A stretch of DNA of 64,000 bases, taken from positions 272,252 to 336,251 of the forward strand of contig CAVTBX010000010.1 of the NCBI GenBank assembly GCA_963733135.1. Reading direction: 5' to 3'. This DNA is from CAVTBX01 sp963733135 (lineage in GTDB: Bacteria > Actinomycetota > Thermoleophilia > Gaiellales > Gaiellaceae). Under the pieces are notes generated by a model. The model was not told the origin of the DNA, did no database searches, and saw only the letters and a program-made list of their open reading frames with translations. Below, piece by piece: positions 10,797 to 19,646 of this stretch (position 1 is its first letter; every line of letters begins with the position of its first letter). The translations under genes and the position numbers were made by a program.

Positions 10797-13700
10797 GCGA
10801 CTCGCGCCGACCGACCGCACCCTCGCTCGAGGCAAGGTATTTGACCAGCGCGTCGCGGTTCATCGGCTTCGCGAACAGGAAGCCTTGAGCGAGCTCACAG
10901 CCGAGGCTTCGAAGCGACTGAACCTGCTCGGGCCGCTCGACTCCTTCGGCGATCACCTCGAGACCGAGGTTTGCGCCCAGGGCGACGATCGCTCCAGGCA
11001 GACCCGACTCGTCGTGCTCCGACATGAGGAAGGAACGGTCCATCTTGAGAATGTCGACCGGGAAGCGGCTTAGGTAGGCAAGGGACGAATAACCCGTCCC
11101 GAAGTCGTCCATCGCGAGCAGGACTCCGAGGTCCTTCAGCTCCAGAAGCCGCCGGATGGCCAGGTTGTGGTCGGCCATCATCACCGTCTCGGTGATCTCA
11201 AGGACGAGCGAGGAGGCCGGGAAGCCGCTCTCCTGGAGAGCTTCACGTACGTCCGACACGATGGTTTCCGATTGAAGCTGCTTCACGGACAGGTTGACGC
11301 TCACGGTCAGCGGAACCTGCCGCGGGAACCGCCCGTGGAGGAACGCACCCTGACGACACGCCTCGTGAAGAACCCAGCGGCCGATCGGGATTATGAGGCC
11401 GGTCTCCTCCGCCAACGGAATGAACTGGAGCGGCGGAATCGTGCCCCGCGTCGGATGGATCCACCGGAGCAGAGCCTCGACGCCATAGTCGGCTTCCTCA
11501 CCGAGCCGGACGACCGGCTGGTAGTGCACCTCGAGCTGGCAAAGTTCGAGCGCCCGTTGGAGCTCTGCCTGGAGCTCCAGGCGCTCGACGACGCGCACGT
11601 GCATCGCCGGCTCAAAGACGCGGTAGCTGCCCTTGCTGTCACGCTTCGCCATGTACATCGCCACATCGGCGTTCCTCAGCAGCTCCTCGGCTTCGGACGC
11701 GCCAAGCTCGTGTCCAGCCAGGCAGATGCCGACGCTCGCGCGCGGGTAGACCTGCTTGCCGTCGACGTCGTACGCGAGCTCGAGCGCTCGCAGGAGGCGG
11801 CCGGCCACGTCCGCGGCCTCGGCCGAGTCGCTAATGCCGTCGAGCAGGACCGCGAACTCGTCGCCGCCGAAGCGGGCGACGGTGTCGGCCGGACGGACCG
11901 CAGTTTGGAGGCGCTGAGCAACCTCCTGGAGCACCTTGTCGCCGGCGGCGTGGCCGAGGCTGTCGTTGACGGTCTTGAAGTCGTCGAGGTCTATGAACAT
12001 GACGCCGATGGCCGCGCCGCCGCGATTGGAGCGGCGCAGGGCCTGCTCCACGCGATCGGCGAAGAGCGCCCGGTTCGCGAGACTCGTAACCGGGTCGTGG
12101 AAGGCCTGGTGCGCGAGCTGATCCTCGAACGCCTTGCGCTCGCTCACGTCGCGGCTGTTCAGGACGATGCCGCGAACGTGTTCGTCCTGGAGCAGATCCG
12201 TGTGCTGCACTTCGAACTGGAGCCGGGTGCCGTCCCGGCGCCTGAGCGAGCATTCGATCACATGGGTGTCGGCGCCGCCGCCCGCGTAAGCCTCGCCCAC
12301 CCCGGACAGGATCTGCGCTAAACGCGGCCGGTCAGCGGCGCTCAGGAGTCTCGAGAAGTCGGTGCCTTCGATGTCGGCGGCGCGATAGCCGAGCACACGC
12401 TCGACCGACGGGCTCTGGTACGTGACGACCCCGTGGGCGTCGAGCACGGTGATGAGGTCGCTCGAGTGGGCGACTAGCGACCGGAACCTCGCTTCGCTCT
12501 GCCGTCGGTGGAGATCCTCGGCGAGCAGAGTCCCCTCGAGGGCGAGCGAAACCTGGGAGGCGAGAGACTCGAGCGAGTCGACGAGCTCGGGAGCCAGACC
12601 GTCGGACGACCCGAGGACGAGCAGCCCTCGCTCAGCCTCGCGAACCGAGAGCGGCAGGAGCAGCACGGTTCGGCAGTCCTGGAGGCGGAGCTCCCGACGT
12701 ACCTCGTCGGGCAGCCTCGCGAGCGGAACCTGGCGCGTCCCCCGGGCGGACTCCCAGAGCCAGCCGTAGGCTCCCTTCGAGAGCTGCCACTCACCGTCGC
12801 TCTCCGAGGAGGCGGTGACGAATGCGCCTTCCCGTCTCGGGAGGATCAGATGGGCCTGGGCAGGACTTCCGACCAGCGCCAGAACGGCGGAGATCGCGGC
12901 CTCGTTCACCTGTTCTCGCCCGCCGGCCGCGACGAGGTCGACGCCCGCACCGCGCAGGGCCAGCTCGCGCGACGCCGCCCGCTCCTCTTGCCGGACGAGC
13001 CCAGCCATACGCGCGACGACGAGCAGGAACAGGAGCGCCGAGGCGAGGATCAAGACGAGGACGTCCGGGTCGTCCAGCGCCTGGTAGAAGCGGACGCCGG
13101 GGGCGATCAGACACGCGCCGGCGAGCAGGCCGAGCCGAAGCGGCGTGAGGCGCGCGCGAGAGTCGAGCGCCGGCTCCTCGAGCGTCCGCATCGAGGGGTG
13201 AAGCGCCGCTGCGCCCCAGAGGACGTAGTAAGCGATCCAGCCCACGTCGTAGCTCAGCTGGTGGTCGTAGGCGTTCGTGAGCAGGGCATACGTGTAAGCG
13301 GAATCCACAGCGAGGAGCGAGACGATGCTCCCGACGAGGAGGTAGAAGGCCGGCGCCCGCTTGCCCTTGTCCACTGCCAGTCGCACGGCCCCGGCCAGGA
13401 GCAAGATGTCGCCAAGCGGATAGGCGGCCGACACCGCCTTCTCGAGGGTGGTCAGGCCTGAGAGGTGGATGTTCGGCGCGACGAGGAAGACCCAGGAGAG
13501 CAGTGCGATGCCAACCGAGATGATGAGCGAGTCGATGACCCCGGCCCGGTCGCCTTGCGGGTTGCGCCGCCGCACGAGGACGAGCAGGCCGGCCACCAGA
13601 GCCGGGTACACCATGAGGTAGACGGCGTCTCCGAAGGACGGAAACTCGACCTCGGCGCCCGTGAGCTTCGGGTAGCTGTACGTATAGAGGTCGCCGGCGA

Positions 13701-13932
13701 AGAAGAGGAAGTTGCCGACGATGAAGAGCAGCCAGGCGGCGCGCGCTCGGGGCCGGTGAAGGACGATCCCGACCGCGATCGCGATCGAGGAGGAGAGGCC
13801 AAGCAGGTTGATGAGCGGACCGTTCGCCTTGAGCGACGGCAGCCAGAGGTACGCCGCCGTAAGCAGGCCGCAGACGGCGAGGTAGACAACCCACGCGCGC
13901 GCGCGCCAGTCCACTTTTCCGAGCCGGCTCAC
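10786..13932 (-). CDS. Membrane GGDEF-EAL protein with GAF and PAS domains
   Basis: The protein has 1,048 residues. Residues 1-310 hold about nine or ten hydrophobic helices, an uncharacterised MASE-like membrane sensor. A GAF-like domain (about 340-470), a PAS domain (about 485-600; DLITVLDAHGVVTYQSPSVE), a GGDEF domain and an EAL domain follow. The GGDEF motif is intact (RFGGDEF), and RPAD lies five residues before it, which is the RxxD product-inhibition site. The EAL domain keeps EALLRW and MDDFGTGYSSL, so both synthesis and breakdown of c-di-GMP are possible. The start is GTG 13932, overlapping the stop of the oxoamine synthase gene (GTGA), so translation is coupled. The natural reading is that the membrane part senses a ligand and sets c-di-GMP level. 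Confidence 0.93.
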   Translation of the reverse strand: MSRLGKVDWRARAWVVYLAVCGLLTAAYLWLPSLKANGPLINLLGLSSSIAIAVGIVLHRPRARAAWLLFIVGNFLFFAGDLYTYSYPKLTGAEVEFPSFGDAVYLMVYPALVAGLLVLVRRRNPQGDRAGVIDSLIISVGIALLSWVFLVAPNIHLSGLTTLEKAVSAAYPLGDILLLAGAVRLAVDKGKRAPAFYLLVGSIVSLLAVDSAYTYALLTNAYDHQLSYDVGWIAYYVLWGAAALHPSMRTLEEPALDSRARLTPLRLGLLAGACLIAPGVRFYQALDDPDVLVLILASALLFLLVVARMAGLVRQEERAASRELALRGAGVDLVAAGGREQVNEAAISAVLALVGSPAQAHLILPRREGAFVTASSESDGEWQLSKGAYGWLWESARGTRQVPLARLPDEVRRELRLQDCRTVLLLPLSVREAERGLLVLGSSDGLAPELVDSLESLASQVSLALEGTLLAEDLHRRQSEARFRSLVAHSSDLITVLDAHGVVTYQSPSVERVLGYRAADIEGTDFSRLLSAADRPRLAQILSGVGEAYAGGGADTHVIECSLRRRDGTRLQFEVQHTDLLQDEHVRGIVLNSRDVSERKAFEDQLAHQAFHDPVTSLANRALFADRVEQALRRSNRGGAAIGVMFIDLDDFKTVNDSLGHAAGDKVLQEVAQRLQTAVRPADTVARFGGDEFAVLLDGISDSAEAADVAGRLLRALELAYDVDGKQVYPRASVGICLAGHELGASEAEELLRNADVAMYMAKRDSKGSYRVFEPAMHVRVVERLELQAELQRALELCQLEVHYQPVVRLGEEADYGVEALLRWIHPTRGTIPPLQFIPLAEETGLIIPIGRWVLHEACRQGAFLHGRFPRQVPLTVSVNLSVKQLQSETIVSDVREALQESGFPASSLVLEITETVMMADHNLAIRRLLELKDLGVLLAMDDFGTGYSSLAYLSRFPVDILKMDRSFLMSEHDESGLPGAIVALGANLGLEVIAEGVERPEQVQSLRSLGCELAQGFLFAKPMNRDALVKYLASSEGAVGRRESHAA

Positions 13933-15221
13933 GCCGCGAACTCCTCCGCGGCAGCGGGTCGCAGGTCAAAGGCGTTGGCAAGCTTGCCGAGGACGTCGAC
14001 GAGCTGCTCGATCTCGGCCTGTGAGTTGGCCGCCGTAACCTGGATCCTGAATCCGACTTCGCTCTTCGGCACAAGCGGATAGGCAGCGAGGGTCACGTAG
14101 ATTCCGTGGTCGAAGAGGAAGCGGCCCGCCTTGTCGATGTCCTCGTGGCGCGCGAGCGGGACCTCGACGATCGGGAAGCCGGAGCGGTTCGGGGTGTGGA
14201 TTCCGAGGCGATCGAGACACCGGAGGACCTGATCCGTCTTGCGCCAGAGGTCGGTTCGGACGGCATCCCCGCGGGTTTCGTTCACGTCGAAGGCGGCGAG
14301 GACGGTCGCGAGCGAGGCTACGGGCGAAGGTCCTGAGTAGAGGTACGGCGGAGCGGCCGTCTTGAGGAGCTCCTTGAGTTCCGTCGGACAGGCCACGAAG
14401 GCGGCGAGGGACGAGTACGCCTTCGAGAACCCGCCGACGAGGACAATCCCGTCGTACGACTCGCCGCAGTGGCGCACGATGCTGTTCCCGCGCAGGCCGT
14501 AGGGGTTCGGCTCGTCGGACGCACGCTCGCCGATCACGCCGAACCCGTGAGCGTCGTCGACGTACAGCACTGCGTCGTAGCGGCGCGCAAGCCTCGCGAA
14601 CTCCCCGAGCTCTGGGGCGTTGCCGGTCATGCTGTTGACCCCGTCCATGCAGACGAGCCGCGTAGTCGAGCGATCCTGCCGCAGGAGCTGCTCGAGATCG
14701 GCCGGATCTTCGAACCTGAAGCGCTTCACGGTGGCGCCTCGCGCGGCTGCGAACTGGCAGCCGTCGTAGATCGTCTTGTGGGCCCGGTTGTCCACGAAGA
14801 TCGTTCCGTCCCCAGCGAGCACCGGGATCACGGACAGGTGGATCAACGTGATCGTCGGAATCGCGAGCGCGTCCTCGCAGCCGAGCAGCTCGACCAGACG
14901 CTCTTCGATCTGCTGGTAGAGCACCGGGCTGCCGAGCATGCGCGACCAGCTGGGATGCGTCCCCCACTTCTCGAGGTAGTCGGGGATCGCTCCGATGATC
15001 TCGCGATCGAGATCGAACCCGAGGTAGTTGCAGGAGGCGAAGTCGGCGAGCCACTTTTCGCCGATCCGGATCATTCGGCCATCGAGCTCGTCGATGACGG
15101 CGTCGGTCATCGGGTTCGAGCGCTCGAGCTCGGCCAGCTCGCTGCACGCGGCAAGCCAGCGGTCAATCCAGCGCGGCGACGCCGACGGCGGGCGCGGACC
15201 GTTTGTCTGGTAGAGGCTCAT
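13929..15221 (-). CDS. Alpha-oxoamine synthase family PLP enzyme
   Basis: The protein has 430 residues in the 2-amino-3-ketobutyrate ligase / BioF / serine palmitoyltransferase / CqsA family. These enzymes join an amino acid to an acyl-CoA with loss of CO2. Visible landmarks are FASCNYLGF, the PLP aspartate in YVDDAHGFGVIGE, and the Schiff-base lysine in GGFSKAYSS. The region normally reading GSRF-x-GT is GSPVLYQQIEERL. It is not next to biotin, threonine or sphingolipid genes. It is the first gene of an operon with a c-di-GMP enzyme and an exporter, a context that fits alpha-hydroxyketone signal synthases (CqsA/LqsA). That role is inference; serine palmitoyltransferase-like activity is the main alternative. 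Confidence 0.85.
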   Translation of the reverse strand: MSLYQTNGPRPPSASPRWIDRWLAACSELAELERSNPMTDAVIDELDGRMIRIGEKWLADFASCNYLGFDLDREIIGAIPDYLEKWGTHPSWSRMLGSPVLYQQIEERLVELLGCEDALAIPTITLIHLSVIPVLAGDGTIFVDNRAHKTIYDGCQFAAARGATVKRFRFEDPADLEQLLRQDRSTTRLVCMDGVNSMTGNAPELGEFARLARRYDAVLYVDDAHGFGVIGERASDEPNPYGLRGNSIVRHCGESYDGIVLVGGFSKAYSSLAAFVACPTELKELLKTAAPPYLYSGPSPVASLATVLAAFDVNETRGDAVRTDLWRKTDQVLRCLDRLGIHTPNRSGFPIVEVPLARHEDIDKAGRFLFDHGIYVTLAAYPLVPKSEVGFRIQVTAANSQAEIEQLVDVLGKLANAFDLRPAAAEEFAA

Positions 15222-15317
15222 GCGCCTTCACCAGATCGACAAAAGTGCCGGAACCTTTAGGAATTCGTCTATCGAGGGTCACTACTTGAGAGGCTGAGGT
15301 TCGACCCGTTAGCGGTT

Positions 15318-16703
15318 CTAGCGTTTCGGAGAACGGCCTCGAAGCGCTGGGAAGAGGATCACGTCGCGGATCGTGTCACGCCCGGTCAGGACCATGGCCA
15401 ACCGGTCTATTCCGAGGCCTAAACCGCCGGTCGGCGGCATGCCGTAGGAGAGCGCCTCGACGTAGTCCGGATCGCCCGCCTCGGCCGTCGCATCGCCCGC
15501 CTCTCGATCCTGCGCCTGCATGAGGAAGCGCTGCTCCTGCTCGGTCGGGTCGTTCAGCTCCGAGAAGGCGTTACCGAGCTCCATGCCGCCGATGAAGTAC
15601 TCGAAGCGCTCGACGAGTGTCACGTCGTGATCCGTCGTCCTTGCGAACGGAGAGAGCTCGATCGGATAGTCGTGGAGGATCGTCGGCTGGACGAGAGTCG
15701 GCTCGACATACGCCGAGAGCGCGTGGTCGACGAGCTGCGGCCAGGTCTTGTCAGATCCGGTCTCGGTACCCCGCTCTTCGAGCCGGCGACGGAGCTCGTC
15801 CTCGTCGCGCGACCAAAGACTGTGCTCCTCCAGGGCCTCGACCAAGGGAAGGCGGCGCCAGGGAGCGGCGAGCTCGATTCGGTTGCCGCGGAACTCGACC
15901 TCCGTCCCGCCGATAGTGTCTCGGGCCGCACGCTCGACGAGCCGTTCGATCCGCTCCATCGTGTCGCGGTAGTCGGCGTAGGCCTCGTACCACTCGAGCA
16001 TCGTGAACTCCGGCTGGTGTTTGTACGAGACGCTCTCGTTCCGAAAGTCCTTGCCGATCTCGTAGACCCGCTCGAGCCCGCCGACGATCAGCCGCTTCAG
16101 GTAGAGCTCGGTCGCGATCCTGAGGTAGAGGTCGCGGGCGAGCTCGTTCGAGCGCGTGACGAACGGCTCGGCGAACGCGCCGCCGTAGCGGGGTTGGAGG
16201 ATCGGCGTCTCGACCTCCACGAACCCGTCCTCGTCCAGGGAGCGCCGAATCGAGGCCAGCAGCCTGCCACGGAGGCGAAAGGTCTCCCGGCTCTCCTCGT
16301 TGACGAGCAGATCGAGGTAGCGCTTGCGGTAGCGGGTCTCGGTATCGACGAGACCGTGGTAGGTATCGGGGAGCGGGCTCGCGATCTTGGCGAGGAGCTC
16401 GTACTCCTCGACAACGAGCGAGGGCTCCCCTCGCCGCGTCTTCGTAGGGAAACCCGCAACGCCGACGAGATCACCGAGATCGGGATCGACCCGGCCAGCG
16501 CGATCCTCCGGCGCGAGCAGCTGAATCGACCCGGTCCGGTCGACGAGGTCGAGGAACACGAGCTTCCCATGGCCGCGCCGCCCGAGAACGCGACCTGCGA
16601 GGCGTCGCCGCTCCGAGCCCTCCTCGCCGGGCTCGAGCGCCTCAGCCTCGACCCGCACGTCTGCGATCGCGTCCCGGTCGGGATAGCGTTTGGGAAGGTT
16701 CAC
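15318..16703 (-). CDS. lysS: Lysyl-tRNA synthetase, class II
   Basis: The protein has 461 residues. It charges tRNA-Lys. It has an N-terminal OB-fold anticodon-binding domain (about 40-130) and a class II catalytic core. Motif 2 is ERVYEIGKDFRNE ... HQPEFTMLEWYEAYADY, and motif 3 is GGLGLGIDRLAMVLTG. I chose GTG 16703 (first residues VNLPKRYPDRDAI). The longer frame to 16742 runs into a palindromic repeat and would code for the repeat itself. It is 30-40 residues shorter at the N-terminus than the E. coli enzyme. A 96-base gap separates it from the oxoamine synthase gene. Confidence 0.93.
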   Translation of the reverse strand: MNLPKRYPDRDAIADVRVEAEALEPGEEGSERRRLAGRVLGRRGHGKLVFLDLVDRTGSIQLLAPEDRAGRVDPDLGDLVGVAGFPTKTRRGEPSLVVEEYELLAKIASPLPDTYHGLVDTETRYRKRYLDLLVNEESRETFRLRGRLLASIRRSLDEDGFVEVETPILQPRYGGAFAEPFVTRSNELARDLYLRIATELYLKRLIVGGLERVYEIGKDFRNESVSYKHQPEFTMLEWYEAYADYRDTMERIERLVERAARDTIGGTEVEFRGNRIELAAPWRRLPLVEALEEHSLWSRDEDELRRRLEERGTETGSDKTWPQLVDHALSAYVEPTLVQPTILHDYPIELSPFARTTDHDVTLVERFEYFIGGMELGNAFSELNDPTEQEQRFLMQAQDREAGDATAEAGDPDYVEALSYGMPPTGGLGLGIDRLAMVLTGRDTIRDVILFPALRGRSPKR

Positions 16704-16714
16704 GACCCACCCGC

Positions 16715-16780
16715 GGGCGAGGCATGCCTCGCCCCTACACACCCTCGTACCCCGGCGGGCGGGGCAAGCCCCACCCCTAC
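16715..16780. repeat. Two palindromic repeats upstream of lysS
   Basis: Unit one (16715-16738) has core GAGGCATGCCTC and the GCCCCTAC end, the same core as 4200-4225. Unit two (16757-16780) has arms GGGGC / GCCCC around AA and also ends CCCCTAC. They lie in the lysS upstream region and partly inside an N-terminal extension of that reading frame, so a stem-loop would form near the lysS start if transcribed. Confidence 0.65.
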
Positions 16781-16880
16781 GAACGATCGAAGCAGCACGG
16801 CCGCGAGTCTATGGCGCACTTCGTCGCGAAGGCGGGCTCTGCCCGACTTCGCTCCGAGACGATCGCTGCTTGCCCTACCC

Positions 16881-16915
16881 GCGTGAAATCGCCGCGCGAA
16901 GCGCGGATTTCACGC
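16881..16915 (-). terminator. Hairpin at the end of greA, terminator-like
   Basis: Arms GCGTGAAATC (16881-16890) and GATTTCACGC (16906-16915) pair perfectly, with an inner CGCGC-GAA-GCGCG stem. It overlaps the greA stop codon at 16910-16912. There is no U-tract, so a classical intrinsic terminator is not proven. The same GAAATC / GATTTC stem recurs at 18566-18615 after dus. Confidence 0.5.
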
Positions 16916-17383
16916 GGCCTTTATGTCCATGATCTTGAACTTCATGGCGCCGCGCGGGGCTGTGACTTCGACGGTCTCGCCCTTTTTCTTGCCGATGATT
17001 GCCTTGCCGACCGGCGACTCGTTCGACAGCTTCTGCTCGGCGGGGTTGGCCTCGGCGGAGCCCACGATGAAGTATTCGAACGTCTTGTTGGCCTGGAGGT
17101 CTCGCAGGCGCACCTTGGTGCCGATCGTGACGGCGTCCGTCGAGATGTCGGACTTCTCGATGACCCGTGCGGCCTTCAGGCGTTCCTCGAGCTGCGAGAT
17201 CCGGTGCTCGAGCATCGCCTGCTCGTTCTTGGCGTCGTCGTACTCCGAGTTCTCGGTGATGTCGCCGAACTCGCGCGCGGTCTTGATGCGCTCGGCGACC
17301 TCGCGACGCTTGTCGTTGGAGAGGTACTCGATCTCCTCTTTGAGCTTCTTGTACCCCTCGGGTGTGAGCAGAACTTCCTTCAA
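16910..17383 (-). CDS. greA: Transcription elongation factor GreA
   Basis: The protein has 157 residues, exactly the family length. GreA rescues backtracked RNA polymerase by stimulating RNA cleavage. The N-terminal coiled coil (residues 1-75) carries the conserved AREFGDITENSEYDDAK tip with its acidic residues. The C-terminal FKBP-like domain (GSAEANPAEQKLSNESPVGKAI split by strands) follows. I chose TTG 17383, which starts LKEVLLTPEGYKKL, because GGAGG lies about 10 bases upstream and homology starts there. The longer frame to 17578 is non-coding. It is divergent from dus, with about 120 bases between. Confidence 0.95.
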   Translation of the reverse strand: MKEVLLTPEGYKKLKEEIEYLSNDKRREVAERIKTAREFGDITENSEYDDAKNEQAMLEHRISQLEERLKAARVIEKSDISTDAVTIGTKVRLRDLQANKTFEYFIVGSAEANPAEQKLSNESPVGKAIIGKKKGETVEVTAPRGAMKFKIMDIKAA

Positions 17384-17504
17384 CCCCGATCCCTCCAAGC
17401 CTCCAGACGCAAAAATGCGGCACCCCCGCAGGGGCACCGTGACCGGCCATTGTAGCGGCGCAGTCAAGGGTCGAACGTTCGCGCTCGGGGTACCATTCCC
17501 CTCC

Positions 17505-18563
17505 GTGCAGGTCGACCTCCGAGCTCCCTGGAGCATCGGCCCTGTGGAGATCCCGACGAGGGTCGTGCTCGCGCCCATGGCCGGCGTTAGCGTGCAGGCG
17601 TTTCGCCGCCAGGGACGCCGGTTCGGCGCCGGGCTCGTCTGCTCGGAGATGGTGAGTTGTGCTGGGCTCCACCACCGGAACGAGCGAACGCTCGGCTACC
17701 TGAAGATCGCCACTGACGAGCAGCCGCTGGCCGTCCAGATCTTCGGGTCCGAGCCCGGCGTGATGGCCGGCGCGGCGCGGATGGTGGAGCGCGCGGGCGC
17801 CGACCTTGTCGACATCAACTTCGGCTGTCCCGTCCGCAAGGTCACGAAGACCGGCGCGGGCGCCACACTCCTCGACGACCCTGACCGCGCCTGCCGGATC
17901 GTCGACTCGGTCGCCTCCGCGGTCGACGTCCCGGTCACGGTCAAGATGCGCCGCGGGCTCGAGAACGGCTCCCGCACGGCGCTCTCGGTCGGCCCGAGGC
18001 TCGTGGAGGCGGGCGCCGCGTCCCTCACGCTCCATCCGCGCTCGGCCGAGCAGATGTACACCGGCACGGCGGATCACGCGCTGACCGCCGAGCTCGTCGA
18101 CCTCGTCGACGTTCCGGTGGTCGCATCGGGCGACATCACATCTCACGCGCGCGCCCAAACCGTGCTGGCCTCCTCGGGCGCCGCGGCGGTGATGGTGGGC
18201 CGGGCGGCGCAGGGAAACCCGTGGGCGGTCGGCGAGATCGCGAACGCCGACGCGGCCGAGCCCTCGCGCGAAGAGGTCGTCGCCGAGCTCGTTCTCTTCA
18301 TGCGGGAGACCGTGCGCGAGCTGGGCGAGCGCCGCGCGACCGGCTTCCTGAAGAAGTTCTACGGCTGGTATCTCGGCCGCGGCCGCTTTCCGCGGCCGTT
18401 CAAGCAGGAGCTCGTCCGGCTCGACACGATCGCCGAGGTCGAGGCGCGGCTCATCGAGGAGGCGCCCGGCGCGCGCTTCGTGCTCTCCCGCCTGCAGCAG
18501 GAATGCCCGGCCGGCGACGACGTGCTCCTCGACCTGCCGATCTCTATCTACGGAGGCGGCTAA
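17505..18563 (+). CDS. dus: tRNA-dihydrouridine synthase
   Basis: The protein has 352 residues. It reduces uridines in the tRNA D-loop using FMN and NADPH. Landmarks are VVLAPMAGVS at the start of the barrel, QIFGSEPGVMAGAARMVE, DINFGCPVRKVTKTGAGA with the catalytic cysteine, VKMRRGL, and the phosphate-binding ASGDI ... VMVGRAAQGNPW. A C-terminal helical RNA-binding domain follows. I chose GTG 17505, since homology begins within 15 residues of it. The upstream frame to 16923 is antisense to greA. It cannot be assigned to DusA, B or C with confidence, but is closest in look to DusB. Confidence 0.92.
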   Translation: MQVDLRAPWSIGPVEIPTRVVLAPMAGVSVQAFRRQGRRFGAGLVCSEMVSCAGLHHRNERTLGYLKIATDEQPLAVQIFGSEPGVMAGAARMVERAGADLVDINFGCPVRKVTKTGAGATLLDDPDRACRIVDSVASAVDVPVTVKMRRGLENGSRTALSVGPRLVEAGAASLTLHPRSAEQMYTGTADHALTAELVDLVDVPVVASGDITSHARAQTVLASSGAAAVMVGRAAQGNPWAVGEIANADAAEPSREEVVAELVLFMRETVRELGERRATGFLKKFYGWYLGRGRFPRPFKQELVRLDTIAEVEARLIEEAPGARFVLSRLQQECPAGDDVLLDLPISIYGGG

Positions 18564-18565
18564 CG

Positions 18566-18670
18566 CCGACGGAAATCCGGCTCCGCTCTCGCGGAGCCAT
18601 GACGATTTCCGTCGGATGGGGGCACCTTCGATCGGTTGTGGGCGGCGGGCGGGCTAAGCCCGCCCGCCGC
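18566..18670. terminator. Two hairpins between convergent dus and mechanosensitive-channel genes
   Basis: Hairpin one (18566-18615) has outer arms CCGACGGAAATC / GATTTCCGTCGG and an inner GGCTCCGC-TCTC-GCGGAGCC stem. Hairpin two (18642-18670) is a 13-bp all-GC stem with a TAA loop. Both are symmetric, so they could end transcription from either side. A perfect 14-base palindrome, GTTCGCTAGCGAAC (18674-18687), covers the stop codon of the channel gene. There are no U-tracts. Confidence 0.6.
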
Positions 18671-18678
18671 GACGTTCG

Positions 18679-19527
18679 CTAGCGAACCCGCTGAGTGCTG
18701 GGGGGTTCGGCTTTTGGATCGCGAGGCTCCTCGACGATCACCTGGGTCGTGGCCGGACGGGAGGCTTGCTGGTCGTCTTCCACCCTGTCCTCGGCCTCTG
18801 CCTTCACGCGTTCCGCGTCTTGGCGCGCCTGCTCGCGACCTTGGTCCAGGTCGCGCTTCCACTGCGCCGAGTTTGCCTGGCCGCGCTCGTAGGCGCCCTG
18901 GAGCATCTGCGCGGCTACCTCACGGCCGCCAAGGCCGAAGGCGAGCGCCATGCCGAGCCCGATCGAGCCCATGAGCGCCGCGTACGTGATCGTGACGATC
19001 GTGCTTGCGATCTCGAGCGCATCGAGGATCATGAACCCGGCGATCGCCATGATGAGCACTGGAACGACGGTCCTGACGATTCGGCCGAGCCCCGTGTCCC
19101 CCATCGTGCGCTGCACGAGCCCGGCGACGCCGCCCGCAATCGCGCTCGCGACGATGAAGATGAGGAACGCCATCAGGATGTTCGGCACGTACGAGTAGAC
19201 GGCCGCAACGAAGTCCGTGAGCGCGTCGATCCCGAGGGCCGTCACGGCGAGCGAGATCGCACCGATGAAGATCACCCAGAACGTGATTCGCCCGAGCAGC
19301 TGGGACGGGCTCGATGTCAGCTTGGCTATCCACGTTCCGGCCTGGCCGGAGTGCAGCGAGCGGTCAAGGCCTGCCCGCCCGAGCAGCCGCGCCACGAGGT
19401 TGCCCAGGATCTTCGCCACGAAGTAGCCGATGACGAGGATGACGAGGGCGCCGAGCAACGACGGCAGCCAGGCGAAGAACACGCTGACCGCCTCCTGCAT
19501 GCGGTCGAATATGTCCGCGAAAATCAT
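18679..19527 (-). CDS. Mechanosensitive-channel-like membrane protein (TM_helix family)
   Basis: The protein has 282 residues and four to five transmembrane helices. The repeated conserved helix is that of the TM_helix family related to small-conductance mechanosensitive channels (LVILVIGYFVAKILGNLVARLLGRAGLD; a second copy is GSIGLGMALAFGLGGREVAA). The canonical MscS beta domain is absent, replaced by a charged tail of about 75 residues (QWKRDLDQGREQARQDAER ...) likely to be coiled and cytoplasmic. I chose ATG 19527, preceded by AGGA and starting MIFADIFDRM. An osmotic-stress role is likely, but the gating function is inferred from family membership only. Confidence 0.75.
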   Translation of the reverse strand: MIFADIFDRMQEAVSVFFAWLPSLLGALVILVIGYFVAKILGNLVARLLGRAGLDRSLHSGQAGTWIAKLTSSPSQLLGRITFWVIFIGAISLAVTALGIDALTDFVAAVYSYVPNILMAFLIFIVASAIAGGVAGLVQRTMGDTGLGRIVRTVVPVLIMAIAGFMILDALEIASTIVTITYAALMGSIGLGMALAFGLGGREVAAQMLQGAYERGQANSAQWKRDLDQGREQARQDAERVKAEAEDRVEDDQQASRPATTQVIVEEPRDPKAEPPSTQRVR

Positions 19528-19646
19528 GATTCCTGACCCCCTGACGAAGTGATGTCGGAGTTCTGTCACCGCGCCCGCATGCGGCTAAACCCGTCGCGCT
19601 GATCGGGGCCACGGCAAGCGCCCGCCGGACGGCTATAACTCTCGCC

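Noticed and set aside
16923..17504. N-terminal extension of the dihydrouridine synthase frame
   Set aside because: This part is antisense to greA; homology begins only after 17,505.
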